Below, in pieces: positions 1 through 9,545 of a stretch of DNA of 35,932 nucleotides. The notes beneath the pieces were generated by a model. That model saw nothing but the letters and a program-made list of their open reading frames with translations, did not search any database and was not told the DNA's origin. The DNA comes from an uncultured Acidimicrobiaceae bacterium (GTDB taxonomy: Bacteria > Actinomycetota > Acidimicrobiia > Acidimicrobiales > RAAP-2): the NCBI GenBank assembly GCA_903906055.1, contig CAIVIS010000197.1, positions 1 to 35,932 on the forward strand, in the 5' to 3' direction. A program made the position numbers and the translations under genes. The first letter of the stretch is position 1. Each line of letters starts with the position of its first letter.

Positions 1-141
1 AGGTTGGCGACCGAGGTATTGAGGTCAGCGAGTGCAGTGGCGATGGTCATGGGCAGTCCTTTAGAAGAAGGGGAAGAAGTTCGCAGTGGTTGAGGCGACG
101 GCCACGTTGACCGAAATGGCGGCAGCGGCCCACAAGTTGGA
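1..141. repeat. Direct terminal repeat, copy 1 (assembly closure overlap)
   Basis: Bases 1-141 are identical to 35792-35932, starting aggttggcgaccgaggtatt and ending cccacaagttgga. Confidence 0.97.
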
Positions 142-1374
142 CAGGCCGTAGGTGGTGGACGCTGCATAGGTGGTGGTGATGGCGGCGCTGTAGAAGTAGG
201 CACTGGGCGAGTTGCCGGTGGTGCCGGTGTTGAGTTTTCCGCCGTAAGGGCCACTGGGGTTCGTGGTATTGGCATTGGACAGGTTGGCGAGTGCGACGAT
301 TACGAGTTGGCCCGCCGTGACCGATGCGGGGGTGATCGACCCGGTGGTCGACGTACCGCTGGCGATCTGGCCGGTGGTCAGCGTCCCCGCATTGGCGACC
401 TCAAACGCTACGAACGTCGCGTAACCGCCTCCGGTTGCCGAAATGATTGTTGGTGACCCGCTGACGTTCTGCCAGACAAAGCACTCCAGGTCGGTGCTCG
501 TACCCGCCGAATAACTCTGCGACGCCCCGGCGACCTTCGTCCCGGCGACCCCGCCCAGGGTGATGGCTGAGATGTTGGCGTTGCCCCAGGAGAAGATGCC
601 CGTGCCGCCCTGAGCGAAGGCAATGACGGTGGACCCGGTGGTCACTGCGCTAGAGAACACTGCCGCAAGCGCTTGCTGGATGACGATCGGGTAGTTGGTT
701 GCGAACTGGAGAAAGAACGCACCGCCCGCACCAGCGAAGCCCGCAGTAGTACCGCTGGTAGTTCTGCGGACCCCACCACCACCACCGCCGTAGGTCGTGC
801 CTGCTGCGCCATAGCTACCGCCAGCACCACCAGCGAAGCCAAGCGCACCGTAAGAGTTTGTACCACCGCCGCCGCCAGTGGCACCGCTACCGGCACTACC
901 TGAGCCGCCGGTTCCGGCACCACCACCGCCTGCGCTGCCAGTTGTCGTGGTGCCAATGCCCGCCGCTCCTGCGCCGCCAGTCCACCCCGTCCCGCCAGTG
1001 CCGGGGGTATTCGATCCAGCAGTGCCAGCAGTGCCACCAGCGCCACCAGTTCCAATCCCACCGCCGCCACCGCCACCAGCGACAAATAGCGAGCCGCCGA
1101 ATGTGGTGGACCCGCCTGTACCTCCAGTACCACCGGCAGTCCCGCCAGCGCCGACGACGATGGTATAGGTCGTGCCGGGAGTGACGGCCAGCGCAGTGTT
1201 GTAGACGGCACCACCACCAGCACCACCACCACCAGAACCGGTGGACGGAGTTCCGACCCCACCACCGCCACCACCGCCACCGATGGCGGAGACCAGGACC
1301 GAGGTCACGTCCAGCGGACACTGCCAGGTATAGGTGCCCGCAGTCGTGTAGGGGAAGGTCAGCGCGGTCGCCAT
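61..1374 (-). CDS. Glycine-rich tail adhesin / receptor-binding protein
   Basis: 437 aa. N-terminal FPYTTAGTYTWQCPLDVTSVLVSAIGGGGGGGG resembles phage glycine-rich domain proteins; long poly-Gly blocks; adjacent to the tail-fibre gene. Confidence 0.8.
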   Translation of the reverse strand: MATALTFPYTTAGTYTWQCPLDVTSVLVSAIGGGGGGGGVGTPSTGSGGGGAGGGAVYNTALAVTPGTTYTIVVGAGGTAGGTGGTGGSTTFGGSLFVAGGGGGGGIGTGGAGGTAGTAGSNTPGTGGTGWTGGAGAAGIGTTTTGSAGGGGAGTGGSGSAGSGATGGGGGTNSYGALGFAGGAGGSYGAAGTTYGGGGGGVRRTTSGTTAGFAGAGGAFFLQFATNYPIVIQQALAAVFSSAVTTGSTVIAFAQGGTGIFSWGNANISAITLGGVAGTKVAGASQSYSAGTSTDLECFVWQNVSGSPTIISATGGGYATFVAFEVANAGTLTTGQIASGTSTTGSITPASVTAGQLVIVALANLSNANTTNPSGPYGGKLNTGTTGNSPSAYFYSAAITTTYAASTTYGLSNLWAAAAISVNVAVASTTANFFPFF

Positions 1375-2994
1375 CTATGCCACCGCGATGCAGCGCCACT
1401 TGGTGGTCTGGAGGTTGTACTGGAAGCCGACCGTCACGGGCAGGGTTATCGAGCCGTTGGATGCGAGCGGAGCAGTCGCCAGCGAGTTCTCGGTATTGAC
1501 CCAGGACAGGGTTTGCACTGCCGCCGAATAATCGTAGAACCGGACCATGACCATCTGCCCATCGGTGGCTCCTGATGTGGTCAGCGTGATGGCAACGGTG
1601 GCCGCTGCGTTGTTGGTGATCGTGGTCAGTCGATAGGTGACTGGCACGGTGGCGGCGTTGGAGGCAACGGTGACGGGGTTGGAGGTGAACAGCAAGGAGT
1701 TAGCTGTTGCCGCTCCGGTGATCGTGGGGGCGACCAGTGCAGGGGCGGAACTGAGAACTGTGTTGCCCGACCCGGTGGAGGTGACCACACCAGTACCGCC
1801 GTTGGCTACCGGCAGGGTGCCACCGACCTTACCCATGTCGGTCGTGACGAGCATGTACCACACGCCTGTGCCGTCGTAGGTAAACGTGTAGGCGGTGTTG
1901 ATCGGGATTGTATACGGGACTGCCGCTGTGTAAATGACCCCGCTGACGCTGATTGAGTTGGTGCCACCGAGAACGCTGACTGCCACCGATGACAGGTTCT
2001 TTATGGCATAGACCGCACCGTTGACTGGCCCAACAGGAAGGGTGATCGATTGGGCCGCTGTTGACCCAGTGAAAATCGTTTGCTCTCCAAGGCCGGCGGT
2101 AGCAGTAGCAGAGCGAAGAACCAGGCTGTTGGGAGTCTCAGGGGACCACACACCGGGGCTTCCCGAAGCGGTGCATACCCAGATGGTCGCCGTCTGGTCA
2201 ACGATCCAATCGCCCTTCACAAACGTGCCGGTGGTCGGAGCACCTTGAGTAGTCCCACCAACGTATCGAGTAGCGGCAACTGCGCCCGTGAGTCCGGTGG
2301 CCGAGTAGGCAGGAGCGGTGACTACCCCGGTGAACGTGGGATTAGCGACCGGGGCGTAGTCGGTGTTGGCAACGGCAATCGAAGGAACACCCGTGCCGGT
2401 GGTGTTCTTCAGGATGCCGGTAGCGAGGCTTGAGAGCAGTGTTCCGTTGATGCCCTTGACCGTCGTGGCTCCACCAGTAGCCGTTGAGGTGGCATCCCCG
2501 GTGAGCGCCGTGAACGATCCTCCGCCGCCACCACCGACTCCAGCGGTGGCGTAGACGTACCACGTCGTGCTCGAGGTGATGTACACGACCGCATACGCCG
2601 TTCCGCTCGCCATGGAGATGTTGCCTGATGTGACCCCGTTCACCAGGGTGGTTCCTGCTCCAGCAGCGAGAGTGATAACGCCTGCCGTGGTGTTCACGAT
2701 GACGTTGCAAGTGCTGTTCTGGGTGCCAGTTGCAGGCAGGGTAGCGGTGACTCCACCAGCGCCCGTGTAGACGGTTTCCTCGCCAGCTACCAACGAAGCT
2801 GCAAGCGTGCGAGTGCGAGCGTTGTCAAGCTGGCTGAGGATGGTGGCAGTGCCGACCGTCTGCGCCACGCCCTGGATCCCGAGGACCGTGGTCGCCCCAC
2901 CACTCGAGGTGGAGGTGGCATCGCCGGTCAGCGCCGTGAACGCACCCGAAGACGCAGCAAATGGCGGAACCTCTGGTCCGATGGTCGATGCCAC
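1375..2994 (-). CDS. Tail fibre protein with internal repeats
   Basis: 539 aa. Repeated FTALTGDATST(S/A)(S/T)GGATTV(L/K)GI(Q/N)G and VANGGTG motifs typical of tail fibres. Confidence 0.8.
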   Translation of the reverse strand: MASTIGPEVPPFAASSGAFTALTGDATSTSSGGATTVLGIQGVAQTVGTATILSQLDNARTRTLAASLVAGEETVYTGAGGVTATLPATGTQNSTCNVIVNTTAGVITLAAGAGTTLVNGVTSGNISMASGTAYAVVYITSSTTWYVYATAGVGGGGGGSFTALTGDATSTATGGATTVKGINGTLLSSLATGILKNTTGTGVPSIAVANTDYAPVANPTFTGVVTAPAYSATGLTGAVAATRYVGGTTQGAPTTGTFVKGDWIVDQTATIWVCTASGSPGVWSPETPNSLVLRSATATAGLGEQTIFTGSTAAQSITLPVGPVNGAVYAIKNLSSVAVSVLGGTNSISVSGVIYTAAVPYTIPINTAYTFTYDGTGVWYMLVTTDMGKVGGTLPVANGGTGVVTSTGSGNTVLSSAPALVAPTITGAATANSLLFTSNPVTVASNAATVPVTYRLTTITNNAAATVAITLTTSGATDGQMVMVRFYDYSAAVQTLSWVNTENSLATAPLASNGSITLPVTVGFQYNLQTTKWRCIAVA

Positions 2995-3287
2995 TACTGC
3001 CTCAGAACGAGATAGGCGATCTTCGGAGAGCCAGATGCTGCGAGGGCGTAAAGGGTGTTGCCGTCACCAGCGATGAATCCGAAGGACAGCGCCACGCCGG
3101 GTCCAAGGGGGTAACCAGTGGTCAGACTCACCGTTGGGCCACCGACGTAGATGGTGATGGCCGCATCAATGTTCTTGATCTGTGCTGGGATCGGGTCCAT
3201 GAGGGCACCGACATTGATCTCAAGAGACACCGGGATTGCAGTGACGGAGGCTGACGAAATAGTTACCTGACCTGAGGTTACAGCCAT
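2994..3287 (-). CDS. Hypothetical protein in tail module
   Basis: 97 aa ORF, tightly packed with neighbours on the same strand. Confidence 0.65.
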   Translation of the reverse strand: MAVTSGQVTISSASVTAIPVSLEINVGALMDPIPAQIKNIDAAITIYVGGPTVSLTTGYPLGPGVALSFGFIAGDGNTLYALAASGSPKIAYLVLRQ

Positions 3288-3299
3288 GCGCTCACGCTA

Positions 3300-3734
3300 T
3301 CACCGGGCACCAGGGAACGGACGGATCGGGACTTCAGGACGAGTAGCCTCCAGCAGTTTCTTCTTGGCATACGCCTTCTTCATCCGGTCGGAGTGCAACC
3401 TGCGCTCCATGAGCTTTGCAGCCTGCTGTTCTGGGGTCATGCTGCCCCGGTACTTGCACCAGATGCCGTACCCGCCCTGCACATCCTCCATAGCCGTGGT
3501 GTGGAACTCCCACAGGCTAAGAGGATCGTCTTTCTCAAGGGCGTACTTCATTGTCCGAACGAAGTAGTCAGCCTGCGATCGAGTCTCCACCCGCATAACT
3601 CGGGGTTCCGTCCCCGGCGCTGCCTTCACTGGAGCCAAAGCTTTCGCCCACTTCGACCGTTCCGCTGCCTTCTTCACTTTTATGGGGCGGGGTTCCCACA
3701 CCACCTCCACTGCTGGGTCGATCTTGCTTGCCAT
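3300..3734 (-). CDS. Hypothetical basic protein
   Basis: 144 aa, K/R-rich, co-linear in the late operon. Confidence 0.65.
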   Translation of the reverse strand: MASKIDPAVEVVWEPRPIKVKKAAERSKWAKALAPVKAAPGTEPRVMRVETRSQADYFVRTMKYALEKDDPLSLWEFHTTAMEDVQGGYGIWCKYRGSMTPEQQAAKLMERRLHSDRMKKAYAKKKLLEATRPEVPIRPFPGAR

Positions 3735-3930
3735 TGATCAGTTCATCCTCATGGAGCCACAGCCAGACGGCGTCTTGAAGGGCGTCGGAAATGTTTGCGA
3801 TGTCAGGCATCCTTCGCTGAGAGGCGGCGAGCAGCCTGTCTCGCGCTTCCACCCCCAGCCGGAACGTCACCGGGACTTTCGTCCCCCCCATGTCCTCGAG
3901 GTCCGTCCGTGATGTGTGTCGTTGTCTCAT
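3568..3930 (-). CDS. Ribbon-helix-helix-like DNA-binding protein
   Basis: Trimmed from ORF 3568..4050 to MRQRHTSRTDLEDMGGTKVPVTFRLGVEARDRLLAASQRRMPDIANISDALQDAVWLWLHED; AAGGAG ribosome-binding site lies just upstream of this ATG. Confidence 0.6.
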   Translation of the reverse strand: MRQRHTSRTDLEDMGGTKVPVTFRLGVEARDRLLAASQRRMPDIANISDALQDAVWLWLHEDELINGKQDRPSSGGGVGTPPHKSEEGSGTVEVGESFGSSEGSAGDGTPSYAGGDSIAG

Positions 3931-4042
3931 GAAACTCCTTCGTAGGGTCGCACCGGACGCACAGGGAGATGATCCCGTAGTAGCGCCGGCCACATTGGCG
4001 GCACAAGCGTCCCTTGTACCCAGAGGGGTGGTAGACATCCAC
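3803..4042 (-). CDS. Small Zn-ribbon-like protein (GTG start)
   Basis: MDVYHPSGYKGRLCRQCGRRYYGIISLCVRCDPTKEF contains CxxC..CxxC. GTG lies 6 nt after a TAGAAT -10-like box. Overlaps the downstream RHH gene. Confidence 0.45.
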   Translation of the reverse strand: MDVYHPSGYKGRLCRQCGRRYYGIISLCVRCDPTKEFHETTTHITDGPRGHGGDESPGDVPAGGGSARQAARRLSAKDA

Positions 4043-4048
4043 CTTGTC

Positions 4049-4077
4049 ATTCTATGTCAGACAGGGTAGACGGGCAA
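4049..4077 (-). promoter_or_regulatory. Promoter-like site inside late operon, predicted leaderless
   Basis: Minus strand TTGCCC-17 nt-TAGAAT, then GACAAG-GTG (4042). Confidence 0.5.
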
Positions 4078-7000
4078 CTACAGCTTGTAGGCTGGCAGTT
4101 CCTGTGCCACCGCTGCTGGGTTCTGGCCGGGGTAATCAGCCGCCAACTGGGCGTAGAGCGCCTGTAGGTCGCTGACCGGGGTCTCGTAGTCGGGGTTGCG
4201 GGGGTCAGGCACGGATCCGAGGTTGGCGATCGGGGCGAAGTCTCCGGTGCTCCACGCATTGGCAGCAAGGCTCTTGCTGACCTGATAGCGGGCCATTGCC
4301 GTCCGTGCAGCCTCCTGCTTGAGGTTGATCTCTTGGGGCTGGAACATGGGGATGTTGAGGCTGGCGTAGATGTTCTTCACCAGTGCGTCGGTTGACATGC
4401 CCTGGCGAGCTCCTGCGATAGCCATGGCGCTCTTGATTGCTGAGAGTTGGGGCACGATGCCCTGCGCTGCCGTCATGAGGTTGCCCTGAGGACCGGCGGC
4501 CTCGATCCCGTAGAACTGGTCGTAGGTCAAGTTCGGATACAGGGTGTTTGCCCCGAACATGATCTGTGGGTCGACCATGGCGAACCCGGCGGTGATGACC
4601 GGGTTGAGGCTTGAGATGACTCCACCGAGGGTGGCGTAGTTGGCTACGTCACGAAGAGGGTTCAGGGCACGGAAGTCCAAAGCGGTGACGTTGCCCTGCT
4701 TGTCGGGTGAACCGAGGAAGAACAGGAACTTGTACCGGGAAGGCAGGCCGGCGTCCTGGTGGGTGAGGTCGAACTCCGCCATGTTGGCGAGCATCATCGC
4801 CCGCCACGGGTGGTCACCGGGGAAGGAAAGGACGTAGGTGAGGATGTGCTTTGTCCAGCCGTAGAACGGCATGACCGATGCAGCCATGGTGCGCTCAAAG
4901 GGAGACATCCGTCGAAGGTCTCCCATGACTTCGTTGGCGTGATGCATCCCCTCGGCCATGGCCCGTTCCGGCGTCATGCCCTCAACCTTCAGGGCCTGGG
5001 CTGCACCGTCCATACAGGCAACGGCTTTCTGCATGTTGGTCACATACGAGGTGAAGCGGAGATTGATGTCAGCCAACGCCTTCAGCCAGTGAATCGGCTT
5101 GGCTGCTGCGAGTTTGATCCCCTGCGTGACCTCAATGTGCTCCTGGGCTGCGAGGCGAACCTGATCCCGGCCCGACTGCTCTTGGAACCGATTCGATGCC
5201 GATTTGAGATCTCGCAGTTCCCACGCGGTTGTGCCGAGTGAGGTAGCCACCGAACCAAGACCCTCGGGGGTCTGGCCGTTTTTGATCATCTCATGGGCAT
5301 CCCTGATTAGAAACAGCGCTGAGGGACTCGACCGGAGTGCAAGCAGGAAGGTTCCACCGAAGATGATGTGAGCGGTGTACCGGGGGGAGAGGCCGAGGAT
5401 GGAGTACCGGAAGAGTCGGGTGACCTTGTCGTAGATCGGAATGGCTGACGCTTGCATGCTCTGCATCTTCTTGATGGCCTTGACGAGATCGCCATCGAGG
5501 TACAGATCCCCAGCTTTGTCCCACCGGGGCATGGTGAATCCGAACATCCCCTCTGGGTCGAACTTGACCATCCCCCAGTCACGGGCTTTCGACTCCAAGT
5601 ACGAGGTCAGCGACTCCCCTGTCAGCCTGCTGACTTCGGGGTGCGCCTCCACGATCCGCTCATAGAGCGCCGTGGTGGTGACTGTGCGAGGGGCGAGGAA
5701 GTTGGTGACGTAGTCGACGGTGGCATGCCGATCGAGGATCTGCTTCACACCGTGGCCGAACGAGGCCATTACGTCGAACCGGGAGCGGTCCAAGTCCCAC
5801 ACCCGGTTCATGGCCGAGTCGACACTCGGGATGCCGTGCCCGACGGTGATGTGGATGCCGTAGGAGCCAGTCTCCTCGGCCCGCAGCTGGAGCGAAGAGA
5901 TGTGAGGGACGTAGGCGATCTGGATCTTTGGGTTCTCGGCAAGCCGGCGAACCTCGTTCTTGGCCGACTCCGTGACCGAGTCGATGATTTCTTGATCGAC
6001 TGGGCTGAACCCGTACTCGGTAAAGACGCCCTTGGAAGCGAGTTGGACGAGGTCACGCAGCACGTTGGGATTGGCTCGCAACTCGGCGATCCGTTCCTCG
6101 GGCTTGCCAAGGATCTTATCGGCTCGTCCCATCAGTTCCCGGCCAGCCTCGGTCTTCATGAGGTGCTTGGCAAACGTGTCGAAGTACACGTCGGTAAACA
6201 CGTCTGGCGGGTTCTCCCACACGGCCTTGGCAAATGCCTTGGTGGCGTCGGTGTTGGCCTTGAGTGCGATGGAGAAGACCCCGTCGCGACTCCGCTTGCC
6301 CTTGTTGGAGGCTTCTAGTGCTCGAGCATCACTCTTGTGCTGGACTTCGATCCGCTGGCGATCCTTCTTCATCGCCCCTTCCAAGTCCTTCTTCATTTTC
6401 ATCTTGACAACTTCGAGCTGGGCCAACTCGGTACGCATCTCCGCCTTGATGGTGGCCTCGTCTTTGATGTACCCGGCCTGCTTCCACGCCGCTTCATGAC
6501 GGGCGAGGTCGGCTGTCCGCTTGGACTCTAGGTTGACCAGTTCAGCGTCAATGCCCTCTTTGGTGCCGATACTTCCCGGCATGATGCCGAGTCCCTGTTC
6601 GAGTTGACCGATGGTGTCAGCGGGGATGGATGGGCCTTCCAAACGACCCGCTCGGATCTCCCGTCGCATCTGCGCCAACTTGGCTCTAGCGTTCTCCGCT
6701 GCGCTGATGTGCCCAAGGAACGTCTTGCGCTTCTCGAGGTGCCACGCCTCATTGATGGCAGCGTGTTGGGCCCTCGTCCATTCTCGCTGCGCGGCAATGG
6801 CTTCGTCGGCCTTGGTTCGGATGGCCCGTGCCTTCGCCTTGATGGCGTTGTCCACGATGCCCTTCTGGGCGGTCAGGTGCCTCTTGACCCCGACATCCAT
6901 GTCCTTGTACCGCTGCTCAAGCGCGTCAACCTCGGCCTTCATCTGGGCATCCCGCACGCCCTTCGTCCCGGCCCACACCTCTCCCTCGCCGTAAACGGCG

Positions 7001-8604
7001 TTGTCGACCCTCTTGCGGAGTTGGATGGAGATGTTGACGGCGAGGTGGAGGTTGCCTACCTGCTGAAGCACGGCTTTGAAATGAGGGTCGGCAGCAGCAT
7101 CAACGCTGCGAACGCCCCATGCTTCCAATCGTTTCTGGGCGATCTTGGAGAGCTCGAGCACGTCCTGCCACTTGCCGTCCTTGGCGTGCTGGACGATGGA
7201 GTCGATGATCCCGCCCTCGTTGAACATCCTTCCGGCGATGCCCTGGTGAGAGATGCCGGTGAGCGCCTTGGAGCCGGGGAGTTTCTGGGTGTAGTTGAGT
7301 ATGCCCACATCAACTTTGGCCGCAGCGACTCGAGCCTCTTCAAGGGCGTCTGTGTGCTTGGCAATCAACTGCTCGGCTTGGCTCGTTTGCTCCGCCCACT
7401 TCTCAAACTGGGGGAACATGTTGATGACCATCTTGGTGGTCGCTGCCCGCACTACGCCGGCCTTGATGACATCGGCGTGACCCTTAGCGGAGTACAGCCG
7501 CTCTTGTCCCGTTTTCGGGTCAATCAGTTTGGTGATGTCCCCAGAGATCAGTTGCTCTTCACGAATGAAGCGTCCCGGCCCCGTGAGGAACGCACGGGCT
7601 GCATCTCGAGCAGCCTGGTCGTACTTGGGATCTTCCATCCGCGTCCATGGGGTGGAGTTGTTCTTCTTCGCACTCGGGTCGACCTTGATGTTGGCCGGGT
7701 CGATGATCTCATGCATCTGCTCTTTTTGCTCAGGGCTGAGAACGTCGTAAGCGGCGTGGGCATCGGCAAACAACATCCGCTGCTCGAGCGTGTAGTGAGT
7801 TTCGTCTTTTGACAGCGTGAGCATGGCATCGCCGATGCCGGGATTGCTGTTGAGGAACGAACTACCCATCGTGGCGTGGAGCTTGTCGCCGAAGGTCATG
7901 ATCCCCCTCGGCCCCATCTCCTTGGTCGGGGTGTTCATCAGGTAGTTCTTGCCCAGTCGACCGAGTGTCATTCCCTTGGCTGCTTGCTCGGGAGTGACGC
8001 CGGCACGCTTGGCGAGGGATGCATCTTTCAGCATTGACGTGCCCGCCATCTTTGACAGCGGGGAGAGATCAAGCAGGCTCTGCACTGGGTGCTCCATCAG
8101 GCTTTCAAAGCCGAGGATGGGGTTCTTTGCTTTCAAGACGGTGCCAACGTCCATCATGCCGGGGATCCACGATGCCACGGTGTCGGTCATCACTTGTCCG
8201 AGATCGGCGAGAGCCGACCCTCCGGTTAGATGATGAGATCCATCGAGGAGGTCAAACGTGTTCTTGACCGAGTCGACAAGACCGTTGTGCAGAGGGTGAA
8301 TGACGATGTCGCCCACCCCGGTGAAGATGTTGCGAAGGTCGGTGACGGTGTTGCCGACGATGTTGAACGGTGAGGGTGCAGTAGACGAAGTGGCTTGCTG
8401 GACCCCGTTGGGATTGCCAGCAGCAAGGATTGCTCGCTCCCGTTCCGCCTGGGACATCTGTGTCCCGTACTGGATCAGACGCTGGGAATCCATCTGGTAG
8501 ACGGGGTAGTACGAGTCGTACTTGATCCCTTGCGAATGCGCCCACGCAGCAGTGGTGTTCCAGTTCTTTTGAAACGACTGAAGTTGATTCTTGCTGGTTG
8601 CCAC
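4078..8604 (-). CDS. Very large internal virion / DNA-ejection protein
   Basis: 1508 aa, largest ORF; central hydrophobic segment (YTAHIIFGGTFLLALRSSPSALFLI); coiled-coil stretches; position after the adaptor and Q-rich proteins as in podoviruses. Confidence 0.7.
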   Translation of the reverse strand: MATSKNQLQSFQKNWNTTAAWAHSQGIKYDSYYPVYQMDSQRLIQYGTQMSQAERERAILAAGNPNGVQQATSSTAPSPFNIVGNTVTDLRNIFTGVGDIVIHPLHNGLVDSVKNTFDLLDGSHHLTGGSALADLGQVMTDTVASWIPGMMDVGTVLKAKNPILGFESLMEHPVQSLLDLSPLSKMAGTSMLKDASLAKRAGVTPEQAAKGMTLGRLGKNYLMNTPTKEMGPRGIMTFGDKLHATMGSSFLNSNPGIGDAMLTLSKDETHYTLEQRMLFADAHAAYDVLSPEQKEQMHEIIDPANIKVDPSAKKNNSTPWTRMEDPKYDQAARDAARAFLTGPGRFIREEQLISGDITKLIDPKTGQERLYSAKGHADVIKAGVVRAATTKMVINMFPQFEKWAEQTSQAEQLIAKHTDALEEARVAAAKVDVGILNYTQKLPGSKALTGISHQGIAGRMFNEGGIIDSIVQHAKDGKWQDVLELSKIAQKRLEAWGVRSVDAAADPHFKAVLQQVGNLHLAVNISIQLRKRVDNAVYGEGEVWAGTKGVRDAQMKAEVDALEQRYKDMDVGVKRHLTAQKGIVDNAIKAKARAIRTKADEAIAAQREWTRAQHAAINEAWHLEKRKTFLGHISAAENARAKLAQMRREIRAGRLEGPSIPADTIGQLEQGLGIMPGSIGTKEGIDAELVNLESKRTADLARHEAAWKQAGYIKDEATIKAEMRTELAQLEVVKMKMKKDLEGAMKKDRQRIEVQHKSDARALEASNKGKRSRDGVFSIALKANTDATKAFAKAVWENPPDVFTDVYFDTFAKHLMKTEAGRELMGRADKILGKPEERIAELRANPNVLRDLVQLASKGVFTEYGFSPVDQEIIDSVTESAKNEVRRLAENPKIQIAYVPHISSLQLRAEETGSYGIHITVGHGIPSVDSAMNRVWDLDRSRFDVMASFGHGVKQILDRHATVDYVTNFLAPRTVTTTALYERIVEAHPEVSRLTGESLTSYLESKARDWGMVKFDPEGMFGFTMPRWDKAGDLYLDGDLVKAIKKMQSMQASAIPIYDKVTRLFRYSILGLSPRYTAHIIFGGTFLLALRSSPSALFLIRDAHEMIKNGQTPEGLGSVATSLGTTAWELRDLKSASNRFQEQSGRDQVRLAAQEHIEVTQGIKLAAAKPIHWLKALADINLRFTSYVTNMQKAVACMDGAAQALKVEGMTPERAMAEGMHHANEVMGDLRRMSPFERTMAASVMPFYGWTKHILTYVLSFPGDHPWRAMMLANMAEFDLTHQDAGLPSRYKFLFFLGSPDKQGNVTALDFRALNPLRDVANYATLGGVISSLNPVITAGFAMVDPQIMFGANTLYPNLTYDQFYGIEAAGPQGNLMTAAQGIVPQLSAIKSAMAIAGARQGMSTDALVKNIYASLNIPMFQPQEINLKQEAARTAMARYQVSKSLAANAWSTGDFAPIANLGSVPDPRNPDYETPVSDLQALYAQLAADYPGQNPAAVAQELPAYKL

Positions 8605-9543
8605 TTAGCCTCCCATGGGCGAATTGGTCCCCGGTGTGGTTGTCGGCTGTACCGGAACGGCGGAAGTTCCCGCAGCAGCGGCGGGTGAAGGAAGTCCACC
8701 AACTGAAGCTGCGCCTGCACTTGGCAGTGCGTTCGTGACACCAAATTGGTTTTCAATCCAGTTGAGGGCTGGCGGAGCGTTGGCGACCACCGGATTGCTG
8801 GCAGGCAGATTGCCCTTGACAAGAAGGTATGGGACTTCGCCAGCGAGGGCTTGGAGCAACTGATCGTAGGGTGCCATCGCCAACTGCTGCGTTTCGGCCT
8901 TGCCCATGGACGTGAGCGACGATTGAATCCCCTGCGCTCCGGTTTGGGCAGCGTTGGCCTGGTTCGCCATGGCATTGGTTACCCCTGCACCTTGCGCTTG
9001 AGCTGCACCAGAGGTCCGGTCAAGCCATGCCGCCATTGGGGAACCCGCACCTTGACCCAGCATCGCCTCGGCCTGACTGCTGATGGTCTTGTCCATCGAC
9101 GCCTGGTTCGCACCCGACGCTGTGGGCTGGTACTCAGTGAGCAAAGCAGAGTACTGATCGGTCAGTTGCTTGGTCAGCGCTTCCCACGGGTTGACGGCAG
9201 CGGCTGCGGGCGCTGTTGGAATGGCGAGATTTCCCAACTTTGCTTTTGGTTTTGCCGAAGCTGGTTCAGTGGATCCGGTATCCTCCAACGGCTTTGGAGT
9301 GAACCCGATTCCTGACGCGATGGGGTCGGCGAAATTGCTTCTGTTCCAGTTGCCGACATCTCCCAGCCAGTTGTGAACATTCTGTGCACCACTAACCACG
9401 TCATCGGTGACCGGCCCTGCAACATTCTCCCTGTTGAAATTGCCAACGTCGTTCAGCCAATTTTGAACATTTTTGACGGGGTTGATGCCACCACCGGGAT
9501 CCTTGGGAGCCGCTTCGCTTCTTGGCGCTGCCCTTTTCGGCAT
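8605..9543 (-). CDS. Virion protein with tandem amphipathic repeats
   Basis: 312 aa with NVQNWLNDVGNFNREN and NVHNWLGDVGNWNRSN repeats; in late operon. Confidence 0.65.
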   Translation of the reverse strand: MPKRAAPRSEAAPKDPGGGINPVKNVQNWLNDVGNFNRENVAGPVTDDVVSGAQNVHNWLGDVGNWNRSNFADPIASGIGFTPKPLEDTGSTEPASAKPKAKLGNLAIPTAPAAAAVNPWEALTKQLTDQYSALLTEYQPTASGANQASMDKTISSQAEAMLGQGAGSPMAAWLDRTSGAAQAQGAGVTNAMANQANAAQTGAQGIQSSLTSMGKAETQQLAMAPYDQLLQALAGEVPYLLVKGNLPASNPVVANAPPALNWIENQFGVTNALPSAGAASVGGLPSPAAAAGTSAVPVQPTTTPGTNSPMGG

Positions 9544-9545
9544 CC

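Noticed and set aside
642-1399. Alternative-frame ORFs over the Gly-rich gene (642..1280, 896..1399, 878..1168)
   Set aside because: Low-complexity V/A, W/R or P-rich translations are frame-shadow products of glycine codon repeats.
6604-7812. 402-aa plus-strand ORF
   Set aside because: Antisense to the 1508-aa virion gene; high-GC shadow ORF with no family-like motifs. The same applies to 5452..6318 and 22227..23288.
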